A stretch of DNA of 64,000 nt from Flavobacterium sp. Root901 (GTDB lineage Bacteria; Bacteroidota; Bacteroidia; Flavobacteriales; Flavobacteriaceae), in the NCBI RefSeq assembly GCF_001429765.1, contig NZ_LMJB01000007.1, forward strand, positions 476,015-540,014. Direction: 5' to 3'. The position numbers and the translations under genes were made by a program. Positions 9,701 through 17,697 of this stretch are shown piece by piece (positions within the stretch are counted from its first letter, which is position 1; every line of letters starts with the position of its first letter). A model generated the notes under the pieces. That model was not told where the DNA came from, did not search any database, and saw only the letters and a program-made list of their open reading frames with translations.

Positions 9701-10401
9701 AATTCTATAATGCATCCTGAAGTTTCTGATAAAGGGACAGCGGCATTCTCATCATATACTAAATTTTTATATAATTCACCTTCCGCATACGTTCCGGCAT
9801 CAGAAAGACTTATATCATACAATTCATTGGCCGTATTCCAAACAGTCACAGCTTTAAAAAAACGAACTTCAGCAGCTACATTAGACTGGTAGTCCAATTT
9901 TATCTCGTGGCCTTTACCCATTTCCCATGATGTACCGGGAGCAGCCTGTTTCAGAACCCGGTTTAACGGAGAAGCCTCCAATTGCTGTTCCGAATATGGG
10001 TTCGTAGTATATTCATATTTAGCAGTATTATAAAGAGTTCCAAGCGAAGATAATGAAGCTGTCATGCTCATAAGAGGATAAGATAATGTAGAGTTTGAAA
10101 GAGTATAAGGAAGATATTCCTTTATCTGTCTTCCGTAATTATCATATTCTACAGGAGTTATAATATCTGAGCCATCCCCCCCCGTGCCGATAGCGGTAGT
10201 TTGTATTGGACGGCCAAGGCCGTCAAAATAGGTAACTTTCTGAACCTTTTCCTCTTTTTTAAGTGCATTCAAAGCACTTGCGGAAACAGGTTTCTTTGGA
10301 GAAACAACATAAATGAAGTTATCATCGCTGAAGCTCTGAGCTGTTATCCACTGTCCAGCAGCAGATAACAAAAACAGTAAGAGTAAATATTTTTTTATCA
10401 C
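6742..10401 (-). CDS. RHS repeat-associated core protein with DUF6443 N-terminus and variable tail
   Basis: 1219 aa with a cleavable signal peptide (MIKKYLLLLFLLSAAGQWITA). The N-terminal domain contains VTYFDGLGRPIQ, as in DUF6443 proteins. Many YD repeats follow (YDNYGRQIKEY, YDKLDRVVATG, YDYDSGNRLMKV). The RHS core lies at about residues 850-968, with YKDHLGNVRLSY, YNGKELQDELGLGMFAMDARQYDP and DPSG. After DPSG come about 250 residues with no match I know, including TCDKCPITIAHGRS. In polymorphic toxin systems this tail is the effector part, shielded in an RHS cage. The gene follows the DUF5977 gene by 28 nt and precedes the lipoprotein. Confidence 0.88.
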   Translation of the reverse strand: MIKKYLLLLFLLSAAGQWITAQSFSDDNFIYVVSPKKPVSASALNALKKEEKVQKVTYFDGLGRPIQTTAIGTGGDGSDIITPVEYDNYGRQIKEYLPYTLSNSTLSYPLMSMTASLSSLGTLYNTAKYEYTTNPYSEQQLEASPLNRVLKQAAPGTSWEMGKGHEIKLDYQSNVAAEVRFFKAVTVWNTANELYDISLSDAGTYAEGELYKNLVYDENAAVPLSETSGCIIEFKNKEGQLVLKRTYGKVGAGAVNEKHDTYYVYDIYGNLTYVITPKADGVITGQVLNDLCYQYKYDHLNRLVEKKLPGKQWEFIVYDKLDRVVATGPANSPFSNLTSSGWVVTKYDAFSRPVITGWMPAVSVTALDRTDIQKARNNTAANFSETKSAALITVNNVDIRYTNLAWPTNSAAAPASVYHILTVNYYDNYDYPGAPVSFTAAAGQTVFFNNSTSKPTGLATGSWTRVLEGSTAPLRAETAYALYDEKARAIRSYTSNFQGGNKQVETNFDFTGKTIYAITTHQRVSGGTVISIRDDYSYTDQDRLESVRQTTAGNTQLLAFNEYDALGQLTSKKVGNTQSAPLQKVDYSYNIRGWLKGINNINQLTNGSDPKDLFAFQINYDGIADASKKLYNGNISQTLWASDNNDKSVRNYVYSYDALNRLKSAVDNAGLFSEDNIQYDKNGNILKLQRRGAITANPSAALASNYGMMDDLKYDYDSGNRLMKVSDAAAIDQFGFKDDAVNTVSDTVDDYSYDANGNMLTDTNKGITTSISYNHLNLPVKITLPGGNITYLYNAAGEKIQKTVLETSPSNTTTTEYLGGFQYKKVNTGTFDLQFFPTQEGYVANNAGTLSYVFQYKDHLGNVRLSYAKNVSSGLTDIIEENNYYAFGLEHQGYNNIPKFAYGSSAAEQYKYNGKELQDELGLGMFAMDARQYDPAIARWIVQDPILHHSQSPYSAFDNNPAYWKDPSGADGEHYDWNKNMYVNSQGDQVSFGETMASQGLNQDGSTCDKCPITIAHGRSMIKNARAVGMNFAANNMEYFLQGKGGKSKGKNVSSSFLMSNLSVRKGIAENILNLFSVKFNDQISKMKLGETITLKGTWNNSYYARHDEPDLLYGSGGYIIKTNVSFKVSRGNTSVFNGYTISGSIEVSYHDEYNWDPGKGDYVPGLGYTSDDDFSELVENNQAADFDLDSKWKINLTNWSWYAAGLDYAVFRGIQDKK

Positions 10402-10429
10402 GATTATCTTCTTTTTTTACTAGTGATTA

Positions 10430-13400
10430 TTAATTTTTCCATATTGTAACCAGCTGAACACTCTGGACAGGAGCCGGCAGTACGAAAGAGCCGGTTTTAG
10501 AAAGCTGTCCAGGGGCCATATTGATCTCAACAATTCTAGGCTCCACATTATAACCATCTGCAAATACAAGATTAAAACGAAGCGTATAACCCGTAGGATT
10601 AGAAACCGCTTTAGCCACAATAGCGAGAGTTTTACTCGCCGATATCCATCCATACTGATAGGTAATCACCTGGGTACAGGTACCGTTCAGATTAGCATTT
10701 GCCAGACCGTCAGCATTAAATTTGGCAAGTCCCGCCTCATCTGCCGCTGCCTGGGTATTCCCGGTTGCCGCACCTGCAGGCTGGCTGTAAAATACTCCCG
10801 AACCATATTGTCCTTCAGGACAATTTTGTCTGTAAAAGGTATTACTGTAGGCAATACTGTTATATAAGCAGGCTCCCATTAAATTTGCATATTGACGGCC
10901 GGCCGACAAGAATTTATCATGACCTAGTTTATCGGCGTCAGCCTGTGAAATGGTTGATGTTACCGCTCCTGCAGCCTGACTGTATACCACGCTCGAACCG
11001 ACTGCACCTGAAGGACAGCCCCCTTTTGTAAAGCTGCCGCTTTCAGCGGGACTGCTGTAGGTACAGCTTCCCAAATTATTGGCATTGGCCTGTCCGCTGG
11101 TATTAAACAGCGCAAGACCTTTTGCATCTGCATCTGCCTGAGAAATGGTTGAAGTAGCAGCACCTGCAGCCTGGCTGTAAGCCACAACAGATCCAGTTCC
11201 TGTACCGCAATTGTTTCTTGTGAAAGATCCGCTTCTGGCCGCACTGTTAAAAAAACATGTCCCAGCTGCATTGGCATTGGCCTGGCCGTTAGTGTTAAAC
11301 AGCGTAAGACCTTTTGCATCTGCATCTGCCTGGGAAATAGTCGAAGTAACAGCACCTGAAGCCTGGCTGTAAGCCACACTGGATCCCACTGCACCTGCGG
11401 CGCAGTTGTTTTTTATGAAAGATGCGCTTCTGGCTGCACTTTTATATATTACTGCATATGGATCAGCAGCAGAGCAGTCAACCAGTCTGTCCTTAAATCC
11501 ATAGCAGTATCTCTGAAGAACATTTAAATTACTGTCTTTTACCAATGAAAGTCTTCCAAAAATATCATACTCATAATACGTAGTAAGACCTTTTGGATCA
11601 GTTATGCTCGTCACACCTACAAGAGGAAGATATGTATAACTGTACATCATCGCATCTGACATCAAAACACTGCCCCTTAATCCATTAACAGCAGGCAAAT
11701 TTACCTCACTGTAACTGTCTAAAGCTGTGGTCGATATTCCGAGTGCTGAAGCAGTCTGTAAGTAAGTAGCATTTTCAATCTTGGCAATTATTCTAGTTTT
11801 ATTATATCCCCATAAAAAAGTCGTATAAGCTCCATATTTATTGTGATATTGTATAATATTGCCTCTGCTGTCATATAAATCCACAACTTTATCCAGTTCA
11901 TACTGATTTGTGGATTTTGCTTTTTGGGAACTGACCATCATTTCTCGAAACTGTCCATTTAACTGCTGTAATGCATAGACACTCTTCTGACTGGAAATAA
12001 TTTCATTATCTCTTGACACAATTGTTTCCAGCACCGGTATGAAATTTTTAGCAAGCATACCAGTTTCTAAACTTCCTGAATAATCAAAGGGATATTTAAA
12101 ATTAACTGATTTTGTATAATCTCCGAGTGTACTTTTTTCACTCTGAAGATAAGTGCTTCCAAAAAATGCAGAATTTTCAGGATAAGTTTTATATTCCCAT
12201 GTGGTTCCAATACTCAGGTTTTTATTCAAATAATTTATTTCCTGCGAAGAAGTCATCTTAAAATCTGAGTATTCTTTTTCATATGCATTTCCAGCATACA
12301 CCATTTCAAAAATATTGGGACAGCATGGACAAATGAAGTTATAATCAAATCCTCTTGATTTGCCGCTGCCAATACTTTGATAAACATTTATCTGCTCTTT
12401 AAGTTTTGTTTTCTGTTCGTTAAAGAAAATCAGTCTTTTTAGTTTCCCCCTTTTAAAATCGTTTGAGTTCTTTTCATCAAAAATACTATGGCTGTATGAT
12501 AATGTCTTGGTATAAGGCATATCTGGATATTCATTGTATGAATTATACTGATATTCTTTATAGCCGTTTCCGTTTTCAATTTCAAAAACCTTTGAATAAG
12601 CAATGTGGCCTCCTGAGAAATTCGATAAAGGCACCAGGTTATTGATGCTAAAATTTTTTTCCAAATAAACACTCTGATCCTCTGTATAAGTACGCCACTC
12701 AACATAATACCTGTTTTTTAGCGAAAGAATTCCACTTGATACACTAGAAGCAATATCTGTTGTATACTTAAAAGTTTTTACATTATTTTTTACACCGTCA
12801 AAATTTGTGACCTGCTGAATTCTCAAACCGCCGGCAATATCATTTTCAGAAGCCAGTTCTAATTTATCGTTAACGTAAGATGAGTACGAATGGGGTTCAA
12901 ATTTAAATTCTGTATATCCGCCTGTAGGATAGACAACCTTTTTCAGGCTTCCAATCTGTAGAAAATCCGCATCAGGTTTTCTTGTGTCATAATGCAGTGC
13001 ATACTTATCAGATTCATTAACACTGAAAAAAGAATTACTGTATTTGGTCCCTTTATAGTAGCCCCAGTGGTCTATTGCCCTTGAAAGATAATAAGGAAGC
13101 TCGTCAAAGCTGTTGTATTCAAATTTATAAGAATTCTCAGGCCTCCAGCTGCCATTTACATAAGTCCCGTTTTCTACCGCTAAAAGGTTTAAACGTTCAT
13201 TAAGGTTAGTATTTCTAATTAGTTTTGTATATTTTGTAGATGCCTTGTCACTAATCGTTATTGCATCTAACTGGGCTAGCTTTACCTTATTCAATAAATA
13301 GGCAAGCCCAAATCCATTGCCTTTTTCGTCCGTTAAAGGCAGCATCTTATCGTTTGCATCATGCACAAGCAGATAAAAATCCCTTTCATAAGAATTTGAT

Positions 13401-14533
13401 GACGGATCATAGGCCGAGGACCATTCAAACATCTTATCTCTTAGGACATTATCTTCATCGTCTGGCGTATAATATTTAAAATTGGAGGTACTTCGGGAAA
13501 AATTTACTGTTACACCACCCAAAGTAGTTATTTTCTTTAAATAACTAGGAACTAAAAGACTGGCACCAACAGTATTTGATCTCACAGATGCATTGACACA
13601 TTCATTAAGGAAAGTTAAAAAGCTGTCATTTTTATATTTCTGCCGTTTGGAGAACATCTGATTTAAATAAAAATATGCCTGATAGTCGCCTCTATCATAT
13701 TCAAATGTATATACCTGATTCCCTAGCCTGTCTATAACACCAGTTAAATACCATGCAGTAGCGGCTGTTAAAGATCCTGAATAATCAAAGAGATTATTGT
13801 GTGTATATTCAATAGAATTAGCAGTATTTCCAAAAACATATTTATTCCCCTGCTCATCGGTAATAGTAATTTTTCCTATAGATTTAGGCGGTACAGCATT
13901 ATTGTAGCAGGACATACAGTGTGTTGTTCTTCCCAGCGTGAGAACATTATCAGACATATTGATTTCTACTGTTAAATTACTGTCGGACTTAACCTTCCAA
14001 GTCCCATCATGATTTAAAAAGAATGTACCGGTATTTCCTAAAAAATTAAAAGTAAATACATCAGGTTCAAAATCATGCTGTGTATTTGGAACTAAATTTT
14101 TCAGATAATTTGTATCAGTCCAGTTAGCTGCGTTCAGCGCATTAAAATTATACAAATAACCTTTTTGCGCTAAAGGGAAATTTGCCCAGGACGAGTCAAA
14201 AAATAATTCGTCTACCGCTTTACCTTTCATCGTCCTTACAATGACACCTCCCGCTTCCATATTCCAGTTCTGTCCGATCCAGCTCGGCAGCTCATTAACT
14301 TTAACACCCCCTGTATCATAATTTAAGGAGAGGTTTAATGGTATATTATTCTCATTTAGTGAAAAAATTGGGACGCTGACGTTAACTTTTCCTGTATAAT
14401 TACTTACTGGCACGTCGCCAAATTTTCCCAGTGAAGCTGCATTTGGAGTGGCGACGTTCTGCGGGATTTTTACATTTTGTCCATGGAGTAAAATACCATA
14501 GACACTCAGTAAAATGAGTAGTGGTTTCTTCAT
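10430..14533 (-). CDS. Large secreted YD/RHS-like protein with four DUF5977 repeats
   Basis: 1367 aa with a signal peptide (MKKPLLILLSVYGILLHGQ). The N-terminal 1000 residues are RHS-like: the start of these proteins (PQNVATPNAASLGKFGDVPVSNYTGKV) and late YD motifs (YYEYDIFGRLSLVKD). Residues about 1030-1287 are four tandem copies of a roughly 64-residue unit with the pattern NNC..GAVGSSVAYSQ, then SQADADAKGL, then GQANAN..GTC, matching DUF5977. A beta-sandwich-like end follows. Bacteroidota often place such a gene directly before a DUF6443 RHS gene, as here. The pair is probably a surface or contact-dependent apparatus; the exact job is unknown. Confidence 0.85.
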   Translation of the reverse strand: MKKPLLILLSVYGILLHGQNVKIPQNVATPNAASLGKFGDVPVSNYTGKVNVSVPIFSLNENNIPLNLSLNYDTGGVKVNELPSWIGQNWNMEAGGVIVRTMKGKAVDELFFDSSWANFPLAQKGYLYNFNALNAANWTDTNYLKNLVPNTQHDFEPDVFTFNFLGNTGTFFLNHDGTWKVKSDSNLTVEINMSDNVLTLGRTTHCMSCYNNAVPPKSIGKITITDEQGNKYVFGNTANSIEYTHNNLFDYSGSLTAATAWYLTGVIDRLGNQVYTFEYDRGDYQAYFYLNQMFSKRQKYKNDSFLTFLNECVNASVRSNTVGASLLVPSYLKKITTLGGVTVNFSRSTSNFKYYTPDDEDNVLRDKMFEWSSAYDPSSNSYERDFYLLVHDANDKMLPLTDEKGNGFGLAYLLNKVKLAQLDAITISDKASTKYTKLIRNTNLNERLNLLAVENGTYVNGSWRPENSYKFEYNSFDELPYYLSRAIDHWGYYKGTKYSNSFFSVNESDKYALHYDTRKPDADFLQIGSLKKVVYPTGGYTEFKFEPHSYSSYVNDKLELASENDIAGGLRIQQVTNFDGVKNNVKTFKYTTDIASSVSSGILSLKNRYYVEWRTYTEDQSVYLEKNFSINNLVPLSNFSGGHIAYSKVFEIENGNGYKEYQYNSYNEYPDMPYTKTLSYSHSIFDEKNSNDFKRGKLKRLIFFNEQKTKLKEQINVYQSIGSGKSRGFDYNFICPCCPNIFEMVYAGNAYEKEYSDFKMTSSQEINYLNKNLSIGTTWEYKTYPENSAFFGSTYLQSEKSTLGDYTKSVNFKYPFDYSGSLETGMLAKNFIPVLETIVSRDNEIISSQKSVYALQQLNGQFREMMVSSQKAKSTNQYELDKVVDLYDSRGNIIQYHNKYGAYTTFLWGYNKTRIIAKIENATYLQTASALGISTTALDSYSEVNLPAVNGLRGSVLMSDAMMYSYTYLPLVGVTSITDPKGLTTYYEYDIFGRLSLVKDSNLNVLQRYCYGFKDRLVDCSAADPYAVIYKSAARSASFIKNNCAAGAVGSSVAYSQASGAVTSTISQADADAKGLTLFNTNGQANANAAGTCFFNSAARSGSFTRNNCGTGTGSVVAYSQAAGAATSTISQADADAKGLALFNTSGQANANNLGSCTYSSPAESGSFTKGGCPSGAVGSSVVYSQAAGAVTSTISQADADKLGHDKFLSAGRQYANLMGACLYNSIAYSNTFYRQNCPEGQYGSGVFYSQPAGAATGNTQAAADEAGLAKFNADGLANANLNGTCTQVITYQYGWISASKTLAIVAKAVSNPTGYTLRFNLVFADGYNVEPRIVEINMAPGQLSKTGSFVLPAPVQSVQLVTIWKN
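10675..11445 (-). repeat. Four tandem ~192-bp repeats coding DUF5977 units
   Basis: The coding sequence repeats with a period of about 192 bp. The two units at the promoter-proximal side are nearly identical at DNA level around the SQADADAKGL segment, while the distal two have diverged. This pattern suggests recent unit duplication or gene conversion, and copy number may vary between strains. Confidence 0.8.
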
Positions 14534-14551
14534 GTTTTAACTTTTCTTTTT

Positions 14552-14567
14552 TTAATCAGCTGATTAA
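14552..14567. promoter_or_regulatory. Perfect 16-bp palindrome before the DUF5977/RHS operon
   Basis: TTAATCAGCTGATTAA is a perfect palindrome 19 nt upstream of the start codon at 14533. It could be an operator or a 5'-UTR stem. No regulator gene is adjacent, so the binding partner is unknown. Confidence 0.4.
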
Positions 14568-14874
14568 CAGCAATTATAAAAAGCGCTTAGTACGCTTTAA
14601 TTTTGCGCAATATTATAACAAAAAACCGCTGGAATATTATAAATATTAACAAATATTAACTTTATAAAATTAAGAACAATTAAGTACTTCATGATGAATA
14701 GGTTGCCAGAAAAAAAAATATGTATTAAAAAAAACTCTGCTCATTTTTAGCTCAGATACAATCAACAAACCATTTTTTGCAGTCATAGAAATTACCATGA
14801 AGCATAAAGCTTTCTCTTCAATAAAAAAAATTGTTATATCTCCAAATAAGTCAACTTATTTTAGCACGAGATAA

Positions 14875-15031
14875 TTGGACTTGATACCTTTTTTGCCACC
14901 AAAAATCCAAGGCGAATTTTATTGATGTTTCACGTGTTTAAGTTTTGTGGCAGAATCATGGCACATCGAATTTTAAAAATTAAAAACTCAGCGAAATCAA
15001 GGCCTGACATTTTTAGGTTCGAATGGGGATG
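14875..15031 (+). repeat. Dispersed ~155-bp intergenic repeat, copy A
   Basis: Starts with TTGGACTTGATACC, has a central AGTTTTGTGGCAGAATCATG and ends with TTTAGGTTCGAATGG. The same order of blocks recurs at 30051-30208, 34278-34430 and, for the right half, 51358-51456, all in the same orientation. It has no ORF. It sits in the 657-nt gap between the fructan operon terminator and the DUF5977 gene; apart from this repeat, the palindrome and the terminator, nothing else is visible in the gap. Confidence 0.8.
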
Positions 15032-15093
15032 TAATCTATAAAGATTATGAATATTTGTTAAACCAGATAAAAACTGTGGCACATTTTACAAAA

Positions 15094-15124
15094 AGCCCAA
15101 TATCTTATTTTATGATATAGGGCT
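15094..15124 (-). terminator. Terminator of the fructan operon
   Basis: AGCCCAATATC (15094-15104) and GATATAGGGCT (15114-15124) pair with one mismatch. In the minus direction the stem is followed by a T run. It is 66 nt after the stop of the kinase gene, the last gene of the operon. Confidence 0.75.
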
Positions 15125-15190
15125 TAACTTCAAAAAACACATCTATTCGAAGCAATCGAATAATATGAATGTTTAATTCGAGAACAAAAA

Positions 15191-16096
15191 TTAAATTTTA
15201 ATCCCCAATACTAAATTTTCAATTTTAGAATATGGAATTTCCGGGCTTGCTCCTGGAGCTTCGGCTACCAATGCTCCAACTGCACAAGCAAAATCAATTG
15301 CTTTTTGCGGTTCTTTTCCAGTAAGTAATGAAGTGATTAAAGCTGCTAAAAATGAATCTCCTGCTCCTACTGTATCGGCAACTTCAACAGGATACCCTGC
15401 ATTTTCAAAGATCTGGCCATTCCACATCAATAATGCTCCATGTTTGCCTCTCGTGACGCACATATCCGTTATTTTTGTTCTTTCTGCAATGAAGTTCATA
15501 TTCTCTTCTAAACTTGTAAAGGGTGAATCCATAGCTGCCGTAATTTCTAACAATTCTTCATCATTAAACTTTACAAAATCTGCCGAGAACATTAATTGCT
15601 CCAGCATTTCATACGAATAATACGGTTTTCTTAAATTAACATCAAAAACTTTATAGGCTTTTGTCTGCAGTAATTCTTTCAAAGATTCCGTTGAAACCTT
15701 ATCTCTGCAAGCTAGACTTCCATAAATTAGGACATCGGCATCCAATGCTTTTTTCTTTGCAAAATCATTTAGTACGATCTTATCCCAAGCCGATGGATAA
15801 CTGATTTCATAACTTGCAGATCCGCGTTCGTTTACGGTTACGTTTACCAAACCCGTTGGAAATTCCTCGGATTTAATAATTGCAGCTGTTTCAAGACCTA
15901 AACTTTTTACCTGATCTATAATTGCCTTTCCATCTTCATCATTCCCTACACAGCTAATCATTGCTACTTCGCAGCCTAGTGTTTTCATGCGCAGTGCTAC
16001 ATTGAGTGGTGCGCCGCCAATCTTTTTTTTATTGGCAAAAACATCCCAAAGCACTTCTCCGTAGGCCGCCGCCTTAAGGTTTTTTCCGTTATTCAT
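15191..16096 (-). CDS. PfkB-family fructokinase
   Basis: 301 aa, the usual length for ribokinase/fructokinase-type kinases. It has the N-terminal GEVLWDVFANKKKIGGAPLNVALRMKTLG substrate/dimer region, the internal FDVNLRKP stretch, and the C-terminal ATP and anion-hole motif DTVGAGDSF with the catalytic Asp at 247. Given its place as last gene of a fructan operon, it most likely converts cytoplasmic fructose to fructose 6-phosphate with ATP. It follows the GH32-like gene by 23 nt and precedes a terminator. The substrate is inferred from context. Confidence 0.88.
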   Translation of the reverse strand: MNNGKNLKAAAYGEVLWDVFANKKKIGGAPLNVALRMKTLGCEVAMISCVGNDEDGKAIIDQVKSLGLETAAIIKSEEFPTGLVNVTVNERGSASYEISYPSAWDKIVLNDFAKKKALDADVLIYGSLACRDKVSTESLKELLQTKAYKVFDVNLRKPYYSYEMLEQLMFSADFVKFNDEELLEITAAMDSPFTSLEENMNFIAERTKITDMCVTRGKHGALLMWNGQIFENAGYPVEVADTVGAGDSFLAALITSLLTGKEPQKAIDFACAVGALVAEAPGASPEIPYSKIENLVLGIKI

Positions 16097-16119
16097 TCTA
16101 AAAGTATTTTATATTAATG

Positions 16120-17691
16120 TTATTCTTGTTTTGTAATCTGAAGATTAGAAAAAGTACTATTTTGACCTTCCGCAATCAATCCCCATTTGTTTTGATCTCT
16201 TCCGTAAATTCGATTTGTTAAAGCAGTTTTTCCGTTAAAGTAAAGTACTACAACGCTTCCTTCGATAATTATTTCAATATTATATTTGGTATTGGTCTGA
16301 AATTGAAATGGTATGCTCGTTACTTCTTGTGCAGCAGAATTATAGCCTGTAACTATACCTTTTGCTAGATCAAAAACAATCTTATAATAACTACCGGTAT
16401 CATTGGTATGGAAAACAAATCCTGTAGTTCCTGCATCATTTGAGAATGTAACTTCTACTTTTAGTTTGGCTTTTTTACCTAAAGCCTTAAAAGTCGCCAT
16501 TGCTTTATCTGTTGTGCTTGATAAAGTATAACTTCCATTATTTGCTGTCACATTTGCTGTCATTGCATCAACTTCGAGATTAACGCTTTTTTTAGAAAAT
16601 AAATCTTTAACAGACTGCGGTGCCTGAGCTAATAATGTTCCATCGATATTTTGACTGAGTTCATGAATCACCATATTGCCCGCCCAATCTTTATTCCCTA
16701 AATCATTTTCGGGTGTTTTTCTGGCATTCCATCCAAAAACATATCTTTTATTTCCATCTGAAGCGGTTTTACCTGCGTAAAAATATTCTCCGTCGATCCT
16801 ATCATTTTCAGGCTTGATCCAAGGTCCGTTCATAGAAGCAGCCATTCTGTAATGTGTTCCTTTATTAGCACTCCAGTTTTCAGAAAAAATCAGATACCAA
16901 TAATTCCCCATTTTAAAGATATCGGCACATTCCATCATCAAATAATTATCTTGTGGTGTTGTCGTATAAATTGGGGTTTGAACATCCCATTTTCCTGATG
17001 CCGGATCAGCAGTTGTAAAATGAAGTAAAACGGCTTTTCTGCCTGGCTCTGTCTGTGTACTAACCAACATTGAGTACTTTTTTAACTCATCATTATAAAA
17101 AACATGCGGATCTCTGAAATCATAATTATAATATCCTGCCGGTGCTGTAATTTTAAAAGCAGGCAGTTTAGTCCAATTTTTCAAATCAGAACTTGTAGCA
17201 CACAAAACACTTTCCCTGGCATTTGATTGTACAAAAGCCGGAGTTTCATTATGTCCTGTGTAATAAAAATAATAAAGAGAACCCGCTTTTACAACTGATC
17301 CTGTGCCAATGGCAAAATCAGGATCGTTAGTTTTTCCGTATGGAATCATTTGCCCTTCGTAGGTAAAATGAGCCAAATCAGTACTTAAATATTCATGGAT
17401 ATCATGAAAACCTTTCCCTGCAGGTTTATTCTGTGCGTCGTGAAGGAAATAAATATGGAATTTTCCACTATCGAAAAAAGGCATAATATCTCCTGTATAG
17501 CCCGCGCTGTAATACGGATCATTTGCCCCCATCCATTGTGAGGGCGGAACAGGAAAAATGCTTGTTATCTCAGCATTTCCTCCTGAAATAGAACCTCCAA
17601 TATAGGTATCATCCTGACTGCAGGAAATAAGCGAAAAGAAAAGGGAAACTATGGTTATTATATTGCTATATTTCATTTTTGTTGATTTCAT
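16120..17691 (-). CDS. Divergent GH32-like lipoprotein (DUF4975 type)
   Basis: 523 aa. The signal peptide ends in a lipobox with Cys24, so it is probably anchored in the outer membrane. The five-bladed propeller motifs are present in altered form: the nucleophile strand reads GDIMPFF (Asp68) instead of the usual NDPNG; FRDP is at 192-195 and ECADIF at 254-259. The last 150 residues are a beta-sandwich like the GH32 C-terminal or DUF4975 domain (YTLSSTTDKAMATFKALGKKAKL). It probably cleaves levan or inulin outside the cell or in the periplasm. The gap to the DUF4960 gene upstream is only 6 nt. Specificity cannot be read from the sequence. Confidence 0.82.
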   Translation of the reverse strand: MKSTKMKYSNIITIVSLFFSLISCSQDDTYIGGSISGGNAEITSIFPVPPSQWMGANDPYYSAGYTGDIMPFFDSGKFHIYFLHDAQNKPAGKGFHDIHEYLSTDLAHFTYEGQMIPYGKTNDPDFAIGTGSVVKAGSLYYFYYTGHNETPAFVQSNARESVLCATSSDLKNWTKLPAFKITAPAGYYNYDFRDPHVFYNDELKKYSMLVSTQTEPGRKAVLLHFTTADPASGKWDVQTPIYTTTPQDNYLMMECADIFKMGNYWYLIFSENWSANKGTHYRMAASMNGPWIKPENDRIDGEYFYAGKTASDGNKRYVFGWNARKTPENDLGNKDWAGNMVIHELSQNIDGTLLAQAPQSVKDLFSKKSVNLEVDAMTANVTANNGSYTLSSTTDKAMATFKALGKKAKLKVEVTFSNDAGTTGFVFHTNDTGSYYKIVFDLAKGIVTGYNSAAQEVTSIPFQFQTNTKYNIEIIIEGSVVVLYFNGKTALTNRIYGRDQNKWGLIAEGQNSTFSNLQITKQE

Positions 17692-17697
17692 GATAGA

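Noticed and set aside
10960..11394. Minus-strand frame of 144 codons in the DUF5977 region
   Set aside because: It is the shifted frame of the tandem repeats; its own internal repetition only mirrors the real gene.
12439..12705. 88-codon frame inside the DUF5977 gene
   Set aside because: Out-of-frame shadow of a long real gene with signal peptide and domains.
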